A stretch of DNA of 64,000 bases from a virus. Positions 6,744-12,479 of this stretch are shown here, in pieces (the stretch's first letter is position 1; each line of letters opens with the position of its first letter). The stretch covers positions 1-64,000 of the IMG/VR virus record IMGVR_UViG_3300036985_003382. One strand, written 5' to 3'. The notes beneath the pieces were generated by a model that ran no database searches, was not told where the DNA came from, and worked only from the letters and a program-made list of their open reading frames with translations. Made by a program: the position numbers and the translations under genes.

Positions 6744-7144
6744 TTCAACTTCATAACCCCCTTCCGAATCGCTGCACGGATGCAGTCCGATTCAAGGATG
6801 ACATTGACACAGTCATCACTGTAACTGACGTCTTCGTAGCCTTCTGCGATGAGTTCAGCCATGCGGTCACCCATACCTTCGTAAGAACAGAAGTCATGTG
6901 CCTTGTACTGCACGTGCAGTTGTGTGCCTTCAACCTGACGCATCATGCGTACAGACTGTGTATTCACCAACCAAGCAAAACGTTCGTCAGTTATTGGTTG
7001 CGTAAACTTGATGGTTTCCGATTTACCATCTTTCTTAGCCCATATGAACAGATGGGCGTAGATGCCATGGATGCAGTACGCATCTACATCAGGCAATTCA
7101 GCAGGGAACGGTGTCTGTACTGTGTTCAAGTCAAGTTGGCTCAT
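6734..7144 (-). CDS. Hypothetical protein
   Basis: 136 residues, mixed alpha/beta, no recognised domain. The segment DAYCIHGIYAHLFIWAKKDG and the late Cys pair give no family. A good AAAGG ribosome site and an A-rich leader precede the ATG; the leader follows a 9-bp hairpin. Probably expressed strongly as the second gene of the leftward operon. Confidence 0.7.
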   Translation of the reverse strand: MSQLDLNTVQTPFPAELPDVDAYCIHGIYAHLFIWAKKDGKSETIKFTQPITDERFAWLVNTQSVRMMRQVEGTQLHVQYKAHDFCSYEGMGDRMAELIAEGYEDVSYSDDCVNVILESDCIRAAIRKGVMKLKGA

Positions 7145-7180
7145 TGTGGTACCTTTTTTTGTTTTTTTGTTTTGAAAGTA

Positions 7181-7205
7181 GCACCCGGTATCTTACACCG
7201 GGTGC
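7181..7205 (-). other. Nine-bp intercistronic hairpin
   Basis: GCACCCGGT at 7181-7189 pairs perfectly with ACCGGGTGC at 7197-7205, 7-base loop. It follows the stop of the first leftward gene by 11 bases. On the leftward RNA an A-rich, not U-rich, stretch comes after it, so it should not terminate; on the other strand the T-run precedes the stem. Confidence 0.5.
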
Positions 7206-7216
7206 CAGCGGGGAGG

Positions 7217-7564
7217 TTATGCCAGCTCTGTGCCAGCATCCTCCGATGTGCCAACCTGCGTGGTTACTGCATCCATTGCAGTCTTAGCAGATTGTGCATA
7301 TTGAGCGGCGATAGCATCCGCCTTCGCTTCGGTAACGGCGATAGAACACTCCAACACCTTAGCGGTCAATGCTTCCAGCAGGGAATCAAGGTTCGCTTGG
7401 CTTGCAAGCGGTGAACGGCGTGCATTATTCGCATAGACCTTTGCAATGTTGCGGTAAGATTTCTGCACTGACTCTGCGCGTACACTATCGCTGTTCGTTT
7501 TACAAACAGTCAATAGCTCCAATAGCGCATTGACTTCAACGGCGGCGGCGGATAAAAACTTCAT
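7217..7564 (-). CDS. Hypothetical helical protein, first gene of the leftward operon
   Basis: 115 residues from the ATG at 7564, which has an AAAGGAAA ribosome site eight bases upstream; the longer frame to 7612 has none. The sequence is alanine-rich and helical throughout (VEVNALLELLTVCK ... ALTAKVLECSIAVTEAKADAIAAQYAQ), probably a helical bundle. No family recognised. As the first gene behind the divergent control region it should be among the earliest expressed. Confidence 0.7.
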   Translation of the reverse strand: MKFLSAAAVEVNALLELLTVCKTNSDSVRAESVQKSYRNIAKVYANNARRSPLASQANLDSLLEALTAKVLECSIAVTEAKADAIAAQYAQSAKTAMDAVTTQVGTSEDAGTELA

Positions 7565-7664
7565 GATACTTTTCCTTTGGTAAAACAGTTTCGACAATAA
7601 GTTTGTCTTCATTCAGCACTGCAGTAACCAACTGCAGTAGACTGTTTCACCGTGCCACCCAGTA

Positions 7665-7760
7665 GGGGGCACACCATGTAAGTGGGTGGGGAATTTCAAA
7701 CCAGTCACGTGCATGGGGGTGGGGGAGGGTAGACACCGGCATGGCAAGGGGGTGGGTGGG
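7665..7760 (+). other. G-run cluster with G-quadruplex potential
   Basis: Runs of three or more G at 7665-7669, 7684-7686, 7688-7691, 7715-7719, 7721-7725, 7727-7729, 7748-7752, 7754-7756 and 7758-7760, with several one-base linkers. G5-T-G5-A-G3 and G5-T-G3-T-G3 are short-loop patterns that favour parallel quadruplexes. The surroundings are AT-rich, so the cluster stands out. Confidence 0.55.
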
Positions 7761-7816
7761 TACGATCGGCCTAGTAGGGACTCCAAACCATATATTTCTT
7801 CTACTTCTTCTATATC

Positions 7817-7850
7817 TTCTCCGCACGGAGAAACTGTATCTCCCCGGAGA
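7817..7850. promoter_or_regulatory. Two operator-like dyads
   Basis: TTCTCCGCACGGAGAA (7817-7832) is a perfect 7-bp inverted repeat; TCTCCCCGGAGA (7839-7850) is a perfect 5-bp-arm relative. Their centres are 20 bases apart, about two helical turns, so two dimers could bind one DNA face. They lie 41-74 bases upstream of the rightward -10 box, between the two divergent operons. Confidence 0.55.
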
Positions 7851-7890
7851 AATTAGGTTCCATACGGTTTTGCTACACTTTGTACCATGC

Positions 7891-7896
7891 TATACT
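7891..7896 (+). promoter_or_regulatory. Rightward -10 box, leaderless type
   Basis: TATACT followed by 7 bases and then the ATG at 7904. Transcription would start at or within a base of the ATG. No good -35 at 16-18 bases (TTTTGC or TTGCTA are weak). No ribosome site is present before the ATG, which fits a leaderless mRNA. Confidence 0.5.
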
Positions 7897-7903
7897 CCCG
7901 ATT

Positions 7904-8443
7904 ATGGCTAACCAATTTAAATCCGCAGATGAAGCAGCTGGCTACTTATTTGATGTAGCTATTCGCAAAGGTAAGGTAACGGCGAAACAAGAATATGAAC
8001 GACTATACACAAGCCTTCCTCAAGATCAACAAATGGCTTTCTATGCGTCTGTAAATAAAATATTAAACCAAAAAAACCTCCGGGATAACGAGGGTTTAGG
8101 TGATGCTAAAGTACAGCGTTATCGTGAAAAAGCAGCCAAGAACATGTCGGTTGATTATGACACAGAGTTCGCCCCTAAGTCGGAGCCTAAAGCCCCCTCT
8201 AAGCCCACGCAAGCCCCGTCAGCAGCACCTAAACCTGTAGCCAAGGAAGTTACTAAGCCAGCACCTGAGCCAGTCGCTAAGACTAAAACAGAACCAATGG
8301 AAGACGAGAAGGGATTTCGTCCATATAGCAAGCAGTCTATGAGTGGCTTATTAAATATCAAAGCTGATAACCCTGCTCCTAATAGCCGTGCAGCTATTGG
8401 TGGATCAACACTTAAAATGCCAGCATTTGTACCCAAAAAGTAA
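7904..8443 (+). CDS. Accessory protein with disordered middle and C-terminal LLNIK motif
   Basis: 179 residues from the ATG at 7904; an upstream TTG at 7880 would add eight residues but lies within the promoter. Residues 1-75 are helical (SADEAAGYLFDVAIRKGKV...), 85-135 are a Pro/Ala/Lys/Thr-rich linker, and residues 147-153 carry SGLLNIK, shared with other small proteins nearby. Function unknown; the motif and linker suggest a protein that is tethered to a partner. Confidence 0.75.
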   Translation: MANQFKSADEAAGYLFDVAIRKGKVTAKQEYERLYTSLPQDQQMAFYASVNKILNQKNLRDNEGLGDAKVQRYREKAAKNMSVDYDTEFAPKSEPKAPSKPTQAPSAAPKPVAKEVTKPAPEPVAKTKTEPMEDEKGFRPYSKQSMSGLLNIKADNPAPNSRAAIGGSTLKMPAFVPKK

Positions 8444-8445
8444 GA

Positions 8446-8451
8446 TATACT
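8446..8451 (+). promoter_or_regulatory. -10 box upstream of tRNA-Asn
   Basis: TATACT 10 bases before the tRNA 5' end, directly after the stop codon at 8443. A dedicated promoter for the tRNA is likely; no clear -35. Confidence 0.4.
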
Positions 8452-8461
8452 TACGGTACTT

Positions 8462-8533
8462 TCCTACTTAGCTCAGCGGTAGAGCCTCCGGCTGTTAACC
8501 GGATGGTCGCTGGTTCGATCCCAGCAGTAGGAG
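8462..8533 (+). tRNA. tRNA-Asn (anticodon GTT)
   Basis: Acceptor TCCTACT pairs perfectly with AGTAGGA; D arm GCTC-AGCGGTA-GAGC; anticodon stem TCCGG/CCGGA with loop CTGTTAA; T arm GCTGG-TTCGATC-CCAGC. No CCA is encoded. It reads AAC/AAU codons, which are frequent in the Asn-rich tail genes. Confidence 0.95.
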
Positions 8534-8539
8534 TATAAT
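8534..8539 (+). promoter_or_regulatory. -10 box TATAAT
   Basis: Directly after the tRNA-Asn discriminator base, 28 bases before the ATG at 8567, with a TTAGGAGA ribosome site between. Gives the following gene its own promoter. Confidence 0.45.
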
Positions 8540-8566
8540 CGCGTCATTAAGGTTAGGAGACATGTT

Positions 8567-8866
8567 ATGGCTAAAACAGCGACGTATGATGTTCAGGCGG
8601 GTCAGGCACTTGCCACTGAGTCGGCTAATAAGCGCGATGCAAGCAGGACAAAGCCCAGTAATATTCAGCGTGAAATGGGCGAAGGATTACGTCGTGCAAC
8701 GCAAAGGAACAATACGGCTAAGATAGAGAGTAAAGCATCTGCGTATGTAACTCAACGTGGCATGATGGATGCTCAAGAAGCTTCTTATGATCGCATGAAG
8801 AATAGCCCAAAACCTAAAGCAGTAGCAGCTGGTAAGTCGTACTCTAAGTTGTTAAATATTAAGTAG
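8567..8866 (+). CDS. Small basic protein ending in SKLLNIK
   Basis: 99 residues, Lys/Arg/Ala/Thr/Gln-rich, helical or disordered, no known domain. The very C-terminus is YSKLLNIK, matching SGLLNIK of the protein encoded at 7904 and SKLMGIKK of the one at 9504. TTAGGAGA is well placed before the ATG. The basic body and shared tail would suit a packaged or capsid-associated protein, which is inference. Confidence 0.75.
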   Translation: MAKTATYDVQAGQALATESANKRDASRTKPSNIQREMGEGLRRATQRNNTAKIESKASAYVTQRGMMDAQEASYDRMKNSPKPKAVAAGKSYSKLLNIK

Positions 8867-8987
8867 ATTTCCCCATGCATGCAAACGCACCGGGAAAGCG
8901 GTAGTATTAATTCGCCACCGAGAGGTGAGCTTTGAAAGAACAGAAAACTCCCTTCTGTCCCGACAAATTCGTACTCTGCAAACAGAA
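8867..8987 (+). ncRNA. Candidate structured RNA or 3' UTR
   Basis: No gene on either strand. Two compact hairpins are visible: CACC-GAGA-GGTG with a GNRA-type loop (about 8920-8931), and ACAGAA/TTCTGT with a 7-base loop (about 8940-8958). They precede a strong intrinsic terminator (8988-9016). Could be an independent small RNA or the 3' end of the upstream mRNA. No match to hammerhead, tmRNA or tRNA patterns was seen. Confidence 0.35.
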
Positions 8988-9016
8988 AAGACCAGTCAGC
9001 CACACTGGTCTTTTTT
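8988..9016 (+). terminator. Intrinsic terminator
   Basis: AAGACCAGT (8988-8996) and ACTGGTCTT (9004-9012) form a 9-bp perfect stem with a 7-base loop, followed by TTTT and read into by TTTTTT. Classical rho-independent form, rightward. Confidence 0.85.
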
Positions 9017-9019
9017 GGC

Positions 9020-9025
9020 TATAAT
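9020..9025 (+). promoter_or_regulatory. -10 box TATAAT
   Basis: Lies four bases after the terminator, 17 bases before the ATG at 9043, with TAGGAGA as ribosome site between. Transcription restarts here after termination. Confidence 0.45.
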
Positions 9026-9042
9026 GGCATAGGAGATCTACC

Positions 9043-9465
9043 ATGCCACAACAGGATTACAACAAAAATTTCACTAGACTTCCGGATAGCAATCTTAAAA
9101 ATATCCGCAAAGACGCAAAAGAAAAGAACGCCTTTTTAGAATCTGTTCGCCCAGAAGTGCCTGATGAAGTAGACTCAAAAATTAAATCAATACCATTTGT
9201 TGGGAGTTTTATATCTAGTGCTGTACGCGGTGTAGCTAAGAAAATACAAGCACCAATTGATGATGCTCGTAAAGCTAACAGGCGAGTTGAAAATCAAGCT
9301 TGGAATGAAACATTTAAACGACAAGAAATCAAAAACGCTAAACAAGATAGTGGATTAATTAAACAGGTTTTGGGTATTGAAAACGACCCAAATGAGTATG
9401 GCAAAACAGCCCTTGGTAATCCATATAAACCACCAGCCAGAGTTCGTGACATAGGGGTAAAGTAA
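9043..9465 (+). CDS. Hypothetical basic protein
   Basis: 140 residues, basic, with a weakly hydrophobic stretch (FVGSFISSAVRGVAKKI, residues about 51-67) and DSGLIKQVLGIENDP near residue 106, a looser version of the S-x-L-x-GI motif shared by neighbours. Ribosome site TAGGAGA. No family recognised. The amphipathic stretch could contact membrane or protein. Confidence 0.7.
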   Translation: MPQQDYNKNFTRLPDSNLKNIRKDAKEKNAFLESVRPEVPDEVDSKIKSIPFVGSFISSAVRGVAKKIQAPIDDARKANRRVENQAWNETFKRQEIKNAKQDSGLIKQVLGIENDPNEYGKTALGNPYKPPARVRDIGVK

Positions 9466-9507
9466 ATGCCAAGCGCTATTGCAAGGAAGGCGGCAAGACA
9501 CCGATGA
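9466..9507 (+). CDS. Possible 13-residue leader peptide
   Basis: ATG directly after the previous stop (TAAATG) opens a 13-codon frame, MPSAIARKAARHR, whose TGA overlaps the next ATG as ATGA. It contains the AAGGAAGG ribosome site of the next gene, so it may only be a by-product; a coupling leader is possible. Confidence 0.3.
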   Translation: MPSAIARKAARHR

Positions 9508-9863
9508 ATGATCCACTGCGTCCTGATGAACGCCGACTTATAAACTACCATCGTGCAAACCTAGCAAAAGGTGGCATGAAAGATGGTAACAACATTACGA
9601 CCTTTAGGGGTGTGCGATTTGGTATTGGTGACACGGAAGATGGAGAAACGTTGTATGCACCAAGGTATTTTAATAACCGTATAAATAATGACGAAGAAAC
9701 TATTGCTCATGCAAAAAAAACTGGGTTATACGCTCGCTATCCTACTGTTAAAGCAGCGAAAGATGCTGAGTATAAACTGCATGAAATTATGAATAGGGAT
9801 ACCAATAAGTACATAGATGCTAAACGTGCTCCACTATCTAAGTTAATGGGTATAAAAAAGTAA
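9504..9863 (+). CDS. Hypothetical protein with GIGDTEDGE motif and SKLMGIKK tail
   Basis: 119 residues. The middle has FRGVRFGIGDTEDGETLYAPRYFNN and TGLYARYPTVKAAKDAEYKLHEIMNRD, a pattern I have seen in small virion-gene-cluster proteins of aquatic phages, without a known role. It ends in LSKLMGIKK, matching the C-terminal motif of other proteins here including the scaffold candidate. Start chosen at the ATG preceded by AAGGAAGG. Confidence 0.75.
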   Translation: MNDPLRPDERRLINYHRANLAKGGMKDGNNITTFRGVRFGIGDTEDGETLYAPRYFNNRINNDEETIAHAKKTGLYARYPTVKAAKDAEYKLHEIMNRDTNKYIDAKRAPLSKLMGIKK

Positions 9864-9869
9864 TGTACC

Positions 9870-9880
9870 TACAGTATAAT
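9870..9880 (+). promoter_or_regulatory. Promoter with extended -10, TACAGTATAAT
   Basis: TACAGTATAAT resembles TACGGTATAAT at 11547 and at the right edge. It ends 7 bases before the 5' end of tRNA-Leu, so the tRNA would start at or next to +1. No -35 recognised. Confidence 0.5.
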
Positions 9881-9887
9881 AATTTAG

Positions 9888-9970
9888 CCCCCAGTTGGTG
9901 AAAAGGTAGACACGACGGACTTAAAATCCGTTTCCGCAAGGAGTACAGGTTCGACTCCCGTACTGGGGAC
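9888..9970 (+). tRNA. tRNA-Leu (anticodon TAA)
   Basis: Acceptor CCCCCAG with CTGGGGA (one C-A mismatch at the end pair), D arm with GGTAGAC, anticodon stem ACGGA/TCCGT with loop CTTAAAA, a long variable arm (TTCCGCAAGGA) typical for Leu, T arm ACAGG-TTCGACT. Reads UUA, a codon that is very common in this AT-rich genome. No CCA encoded. Confidence 0.93.
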
Positions 9971-9973
9971 TTT

Positions 9974-10046
9974 GTCTGCGTAGCTCAGCGGATAGAGCAA
10001 CTGCCTTCTAAGCAGTTGGCCACAGGTTCGAGTCCTGTCGTAGACG
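9974..10046 (+). tRNA. tRNA-Arg (anticodon TCT)
   Basis: Acceptor GTCTGCG/CGTAGAC (one G-T pair), D arm GCTC-AGCGGATA-GAGC, anticodon stem ACTGC/GCAGT with loop CTTCTAA, T arm ACAGG-TTCGAGT-CCTGT. Reads AGA/AGG. Three bases after tRNA-Leu, so co-transcribed with it. Confidence 0.95.
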
Positions 10047-10059
10047 TTGGAGGAGTAAC

Positions 10060-10347
10060 ATGAATTCAATGGGTCCAGTCAGAACTGTAATGCTTGCAAT
10101 CTGTAACGATTCTGATGTTGGTGTTATACAAAATGAAAACAAAACATTAACAATAGAATGGATGCGTAAAAATAGTGGTCATATTAACACACAATTAGTG
10201 ACTGACATTGCAGAAGCTGCGATATTATTAGATGCTGTTGAGGCAAGTGGATTTAAAGTTCCATATAGGTTTATTAAAGACCTTGCAATCAAAGCAATAA
10301 GTGAATTAATTGAGGGACGAGACGATGGTAATCTTAAAGAAGAGTAA
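10060..10347 (+). CDS. Small protein, tandem paralogue 1
   Basis: 95 residues. The pattern SDVGVIQNENKTLTIEW followed by GFKVPYRFIKDLAIKAISELIEG is repeated in weaker form in the next gene (SDVEVVQVSPTEYVI ... LRIPAKWVNDLAMVTINSLMEK). So the two arose by duplication. GGAGGAG ribosome site. No known domain; a small alpha/beta protein. Confidence 0.75.
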   Translation: MNSMGPVRTVMLAICNDSDVGVIQNENKTLTIEWMRKNSGHINTQLVTDIAEAAILLDAVEASGFKVPYRFIKDLAIKAISELIEGRDDGNLKEE

Positions 10348-10558
10348 TCAATCTGATGTTGAAGTTGTGCAAGTATCGCCTACTGAATACGTAATTAAGC
10401 ATGGCACTACTGAAACTGCTCCAATGGCTATTGAGAATATGACAGTAGAAATCATCAAGCTGAAGCAAGTATTGCGTATTCCCGCTAAGTGGGTTAACGA
10501 TCTTGCGATGGTCACTATCAATAGTTTGATGGAAAAGTTAAACAACAAGGCGGAATAA
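10325..10558 (+). CDS. Small protein, tandem paralogue 2
   Basis: 77 residues from the ATG at 10325, preceded by GAGGGACGAG; the TTG start at 10310 would overlap the upstream gene more and is not needed. Same layout as the preceding gene, with which it overlaps by 23 bases. Directly upstream of dUTPase. Function unknown. Confidence 0.7.
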   Translation: MVILKKSNQSDVEVVQVSPTEYVIKHGTTETAPMAIENMTVEIIKLKQVLRIPAKWVNDLAMVTINSLMEKLNNKAE

Positions 10559-10560
10559 CT

Positions 10561-11025
10561 TTGGAATTACTTGAATTTCAATGGACTGGCAAGGATGAAG
10601 ATCTTAATGACTTCATCCCTGTTAGGAAGACTTCGCTTTCAAGTGGAGTTGATTTAAAAGCGTACATTAAAAAACCAATCGTGCTAAAGCGTGGTCAATC
10701 TCAAGTCATACCTACAGGATGGAAAGTAAAAATTCCAGAAGGTTATGAACTTCAAATCCGTTCTAGGAGTGGGCTTGCTGCAAAGCATGGCGTGTTTGTA
10801 TTAAATTCACCCGGCACAATTGACGCAGACTACCAAGGTGAGCTAGGTGTTATCCTGCACAATGCTAATGAAGAACAGTTCATTGTTGTGGGCAAGATGG
10901 CAATTGCACAGTTAGTTATGTGTCCAGTTGTACTGCCAGAGATCAAAGTGATACAGACCGGTGATTTGTTTGCAGAAACTACAGTGCGTGGTACTGGTGG
11001 ATTTGGATCAACAGGATCATTCTAA
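10561..11025 (+). CDS. dut: dUTP diphosphatase
   Basis: 154 residues, normal length for the trimeric family. It hydrolyses dUTP to dUMP and pyrophosphate, lowering uracil misincorporation and feeding dTMP synthesis. Visible motifs: 1 SSGVDLKAY (about 27-35), 2 RSRSGLAAKHGV (about 69-80), 3 GTIDADYQGELGVIL (about 86-100), 5 RGTGGFGSTG at the C-terminus. The start is a TTG with AAGGCGG seven bases upstream; no ATG fits the family's N-terminus. Stop overlaps the next ATG as TAATG. Confidence 0.95.
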   Translation: MELLEFQWTGKDEDLNDFIPVRKTSLSSGVDLKAYIKKPIVLKRGQSQVIPTGWKVKIPEGYELQIRSRSGLAAKHGVFVLNSPGTIDADYQGELGVILHNANEEQFIVVGKMAIAQLVMCPVVLPEIKVIQTGDLFAETTVRGTGGFGSTGSF

Positions 11026-11345
11026 TGAACAACAATCATTACAGGAAGCACAAGATTCAAGCTGTGCATTGCGCGTGGGAATGGGACCTGTCATGGGAAG
11101 CGTTTAGTGCTGTTAAGTACATTGAACGCGCTGGAACTAAAATGGGTTCCACTTATAACGATGACATGCTTAAGGCAGTGTGGTATTTAGTTGCAGCTAT
11201 TACTCAGAGTGATATTACGGCTGAGCGTATTGCGCGTGATGTAGAAGAAACACTAGGCAAAGAAAAACCGTCTGCTTTTAACAAGATGAAGAAGCAAGAG
11301 TGCCAATGCCCTGAGTGCGCTAAAGATTTAAACAAACAACTTTAA
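11025..11345 (+). CDS. DUF3310-like protein
   Basis: 106 residues. HYRKHKIQAVHCAWEWDLSWEAFSAVKYIERAG followed by DMLKAVWYLVAAI is the pattern of the phage DUF3310 family, often called nucleotide-kinase-like without biochemical proof. The C-terminus carries CQCPECAKDL, a possible metal-binding addition. Coupled to dut by TAATG, which agrees with a nucleotide-metabolism pairing. Confidence 0.85.
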   Translation: MNNNHYRKHKIQAVHCAWEWDLSWEAFSAVKYIERAGTKMGSTYNDDMLKAVWYLVAAITQSDITAERIARDVEETLGKEKPSAFNKMKKQECQCPECAKDLNKQL

Positions 11346-11503
11346 TCGTAGTCGCACCCACATTTAGATTTTTTATTTCCACACTTAGGGCATGTTTCAG
11401 TATTTTCTACTTTCTTGCCCTTCTTCATACCTTTTTTCATGCCATTCATCATGCCGGTTTTATAGATGCCGTCTGATTTCATCTGTTTGATTTCACGTGC
11501 CAT
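11342..11503 (-). CDS. Small zinc-ribbon-like protein
   Basis: 53 residues on the opposite strand in what would otherwise be a 227-base gap. Starts MAREIKQMKSDGIYKTG, continues with a Gly-Met-Lys-rich run, and ends TCPKCGNKKSKCGCDYD, four cysteines in CxxC-x5-CxC spacing. AAGG lies close upstream of the ATG. The end overlaps the convergent DUF3310-like gene by four bases. Coding character and Cys pattern support a real gene; function unknown, probably zinc binding. Confidence 0.7.
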   Translation of the reverse strand: MAREIKQMKSDGIYKTGMMNGMKKGMKKGKKVENTETCPKCGNKKSKCGCDYD

Positions 11504-11546
11504 ACCTTAGTTTACTTCAACAACTAAAGATATGCATTTACTGTAT

Positions 11547-11557
11547 TACGGTATAAT
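11547..11557 (+). promoter_or_regulatory. Promoter TACGGTATAAT for ssb
   Basis: Extended -10 identical in 11 bases to the leftward promoter at 63957-63967. TATAAT ends 15 bases before the ATG at 11573, with CGGAGGA as ribosome site between. Confidence 0.55.
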
Positions 11558-11572
11558 AAAACGGAGGACATT

Positions 11573-11956
11573 ATGTTTAATAACGTTTCACTTGTTGGGA
11601 GATTAACAGACAATCCTGTTACAAAAGAGTCACAACTTGGAAAGCCTTACACAACTTTCTGTATTGCGGTAGATCGAAAGACAAAAGATAAAGAGTCGGA
11701 CTTTTTTAACTGCACTATGTTTGGTAATTCCGGAGTAGCGCTTGCTGAGTACTCACAAAAAGGACGGTTACTTGCAGTTAGCGGAAAAGTACAGATTGAC
11801 AAGTACACAAATAAAGATGGAGTTAAAATGCAAGCAGTTAAAGTCATTGTGGACAACTGGTCACTTCTGGACTCACGTAAAGAACAAGATGCTATACCTA
11901 ACCCAAGGCCAGCAGGTCAAATTCAGACGGATGACATTGATGATCCGTTTGCTTAA
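11573..11956 (+). CDS. ssb: Single-stranded DNA-binding protein
   Basis: 127 residues with one OB fold: NNVSLVGRLTDNPVTK at the start, TTFCIAVDRKTKDKESDFFNCTMFGNSG in the middle, and a flexible tail ending DDIDDPFA, close to the DDxxPF tip by which bacterial SSB recruits partners. It coats ssDNA during replication and recombination, together with the helicase and annealing-like protein at 57-62 kb. Own promoter and good CGGAGGA site. Confidence 0.95.
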   Translation: MFNNVSLVGRLTDNPVTKESQLGKPYTTFCIAVDRKTKDKESDFFNCTMFGNSGVALAEYSQKGRLLAVSGKVQIDKYTNKDGVKMQAVKVIVDNWSLLDSRKEQDAIPNPRPAGQIQTDDIDDPFA

Positions 11957-12159
11957 TCTAGTAAGCCTTGCTTAAAAGCTTCTTCGTAAGCTCTGTATCT
12001 TGCGCCTATTCCAGAAACTCCAAGTTTCCAGTATGCATTCTCAAGATAAAAGTGAATTGTCCTTGGACTAATACCTAGTTCTAGGGCAATTTGTTTTGAT
12101 GTCATTCTTTTACCAATTAATAAAAGAACTTCTTTTTCTCGCTTTGACAGCACTATCAT
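11953..12159 (-). CDS. LuxR/GerE-type HTH regulator
   Basis: 68 residues from the ATG at 12159. The whole protein is a GerE domain: LSKREKEVLLLIGKRMTSKQIALELGISPRTIHFYLENAYWKLGV. There is no receiver or ligand domain, so it acts as a minimal DNA-binding protein. The longer frame to 12204 adds residues that do not belong to the domain. TAAAAT eight bases upstream of this ATG and no ribosome site suggest a leaderless mRNA. It runs against the ssb gene (convergent overlap of four bases). Confidence 0.85.
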   Translation of the reverse strand: MIVLSKREKEVLLLIGKRMTSKQIALELGISPRTIHFYLENAYWKLGVSGIGARYRAYEEAFKQGLLD

Positions 12160-12227
12160 GATATTAGATTTTACCGCAAGTAATGCCCATGCATTAATTA
12201 ACAAGTATCATGCTGTGAGGTGTATCA

Positions 12228-12479
12228 ATGGGAGTAGTAAAGAAGTACCAAAATCCGTCTGGCGGTTTAAACGCTGCTGGTCGTGCATATTACAATAGAA
12301 CTACCGGTTCTAACTTAAAGCCACCTGCACCAAACCCTAAGACAAAATCTGACGCTGGTCGCAAAGCTTCATTCTGTGCGCGTATGTCTGGAATGAAAGC
12401 TAAAAATACATCTAGTAAAACTGCCAGTGATCCTAATAGCCGAATTAATAAATCGCTTCGCGCATGGAATTGTAACTGA
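12228..12479 (+). CDS. DUF6321-like protein
   Basis: 83 residues: NPSGGLNAAGRAYYNRTTGSNLKPP, then FCARMSGMKAKN, ending in INKSLRAWNCN. This Gly-Arg-rich opening with FCARMSGM and a final R-x-WNC is the pattern of DUF6321, common in environmental phages, function unknown. GAGGTG ribosome site. Couples to the next gene by TGATG. Confidence 0.85.
   Translation: MGVVKKYQNPSGGLNAAGRAYYNRTTGSNLKPPAPNPKTKSDAGRKASFCARMSGMKAKNTSSKTASDPNSRINKSLRAWNCN

Larger units (their letters stand above)
7565..7903. promoter_or_regulatory. Divergent control region, no gene
   Basis: The only gene-free stretch above 300 bases. From left to right it holds the leader of the leftward operon, two ACTGCAGTA direct repeats (7618-7626 and 7631-7639, period 13), a G-run-rich section (7665-7760), two TCTCC/GGAGA dyads (7817-7850) and a rightward -10 box (7891-7896). 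No convincing leftward -35/-10 pair was found. No open frame of note crosses it. Confidence 0.75.

Noticed and set aside
7181-7205. Leftward intrinsic terminator
   Set aside because: The T-run lies on the wrong side for leftward transcription, so only a hairpin is reported.
8867-8987. Fourth tRNA or a self-cleaving ribozyme
   Set aside because: No cloverleaf or T-loop, and no CUGAUGA/GAAA hammerhead core was found.
11953-12159. Lysogeny switch based on the LuxR-type HTH
   Set aside because: No integrase, excisionase, attachment site or CI-type repressor is seen in the window; the HTH alone is not enough.
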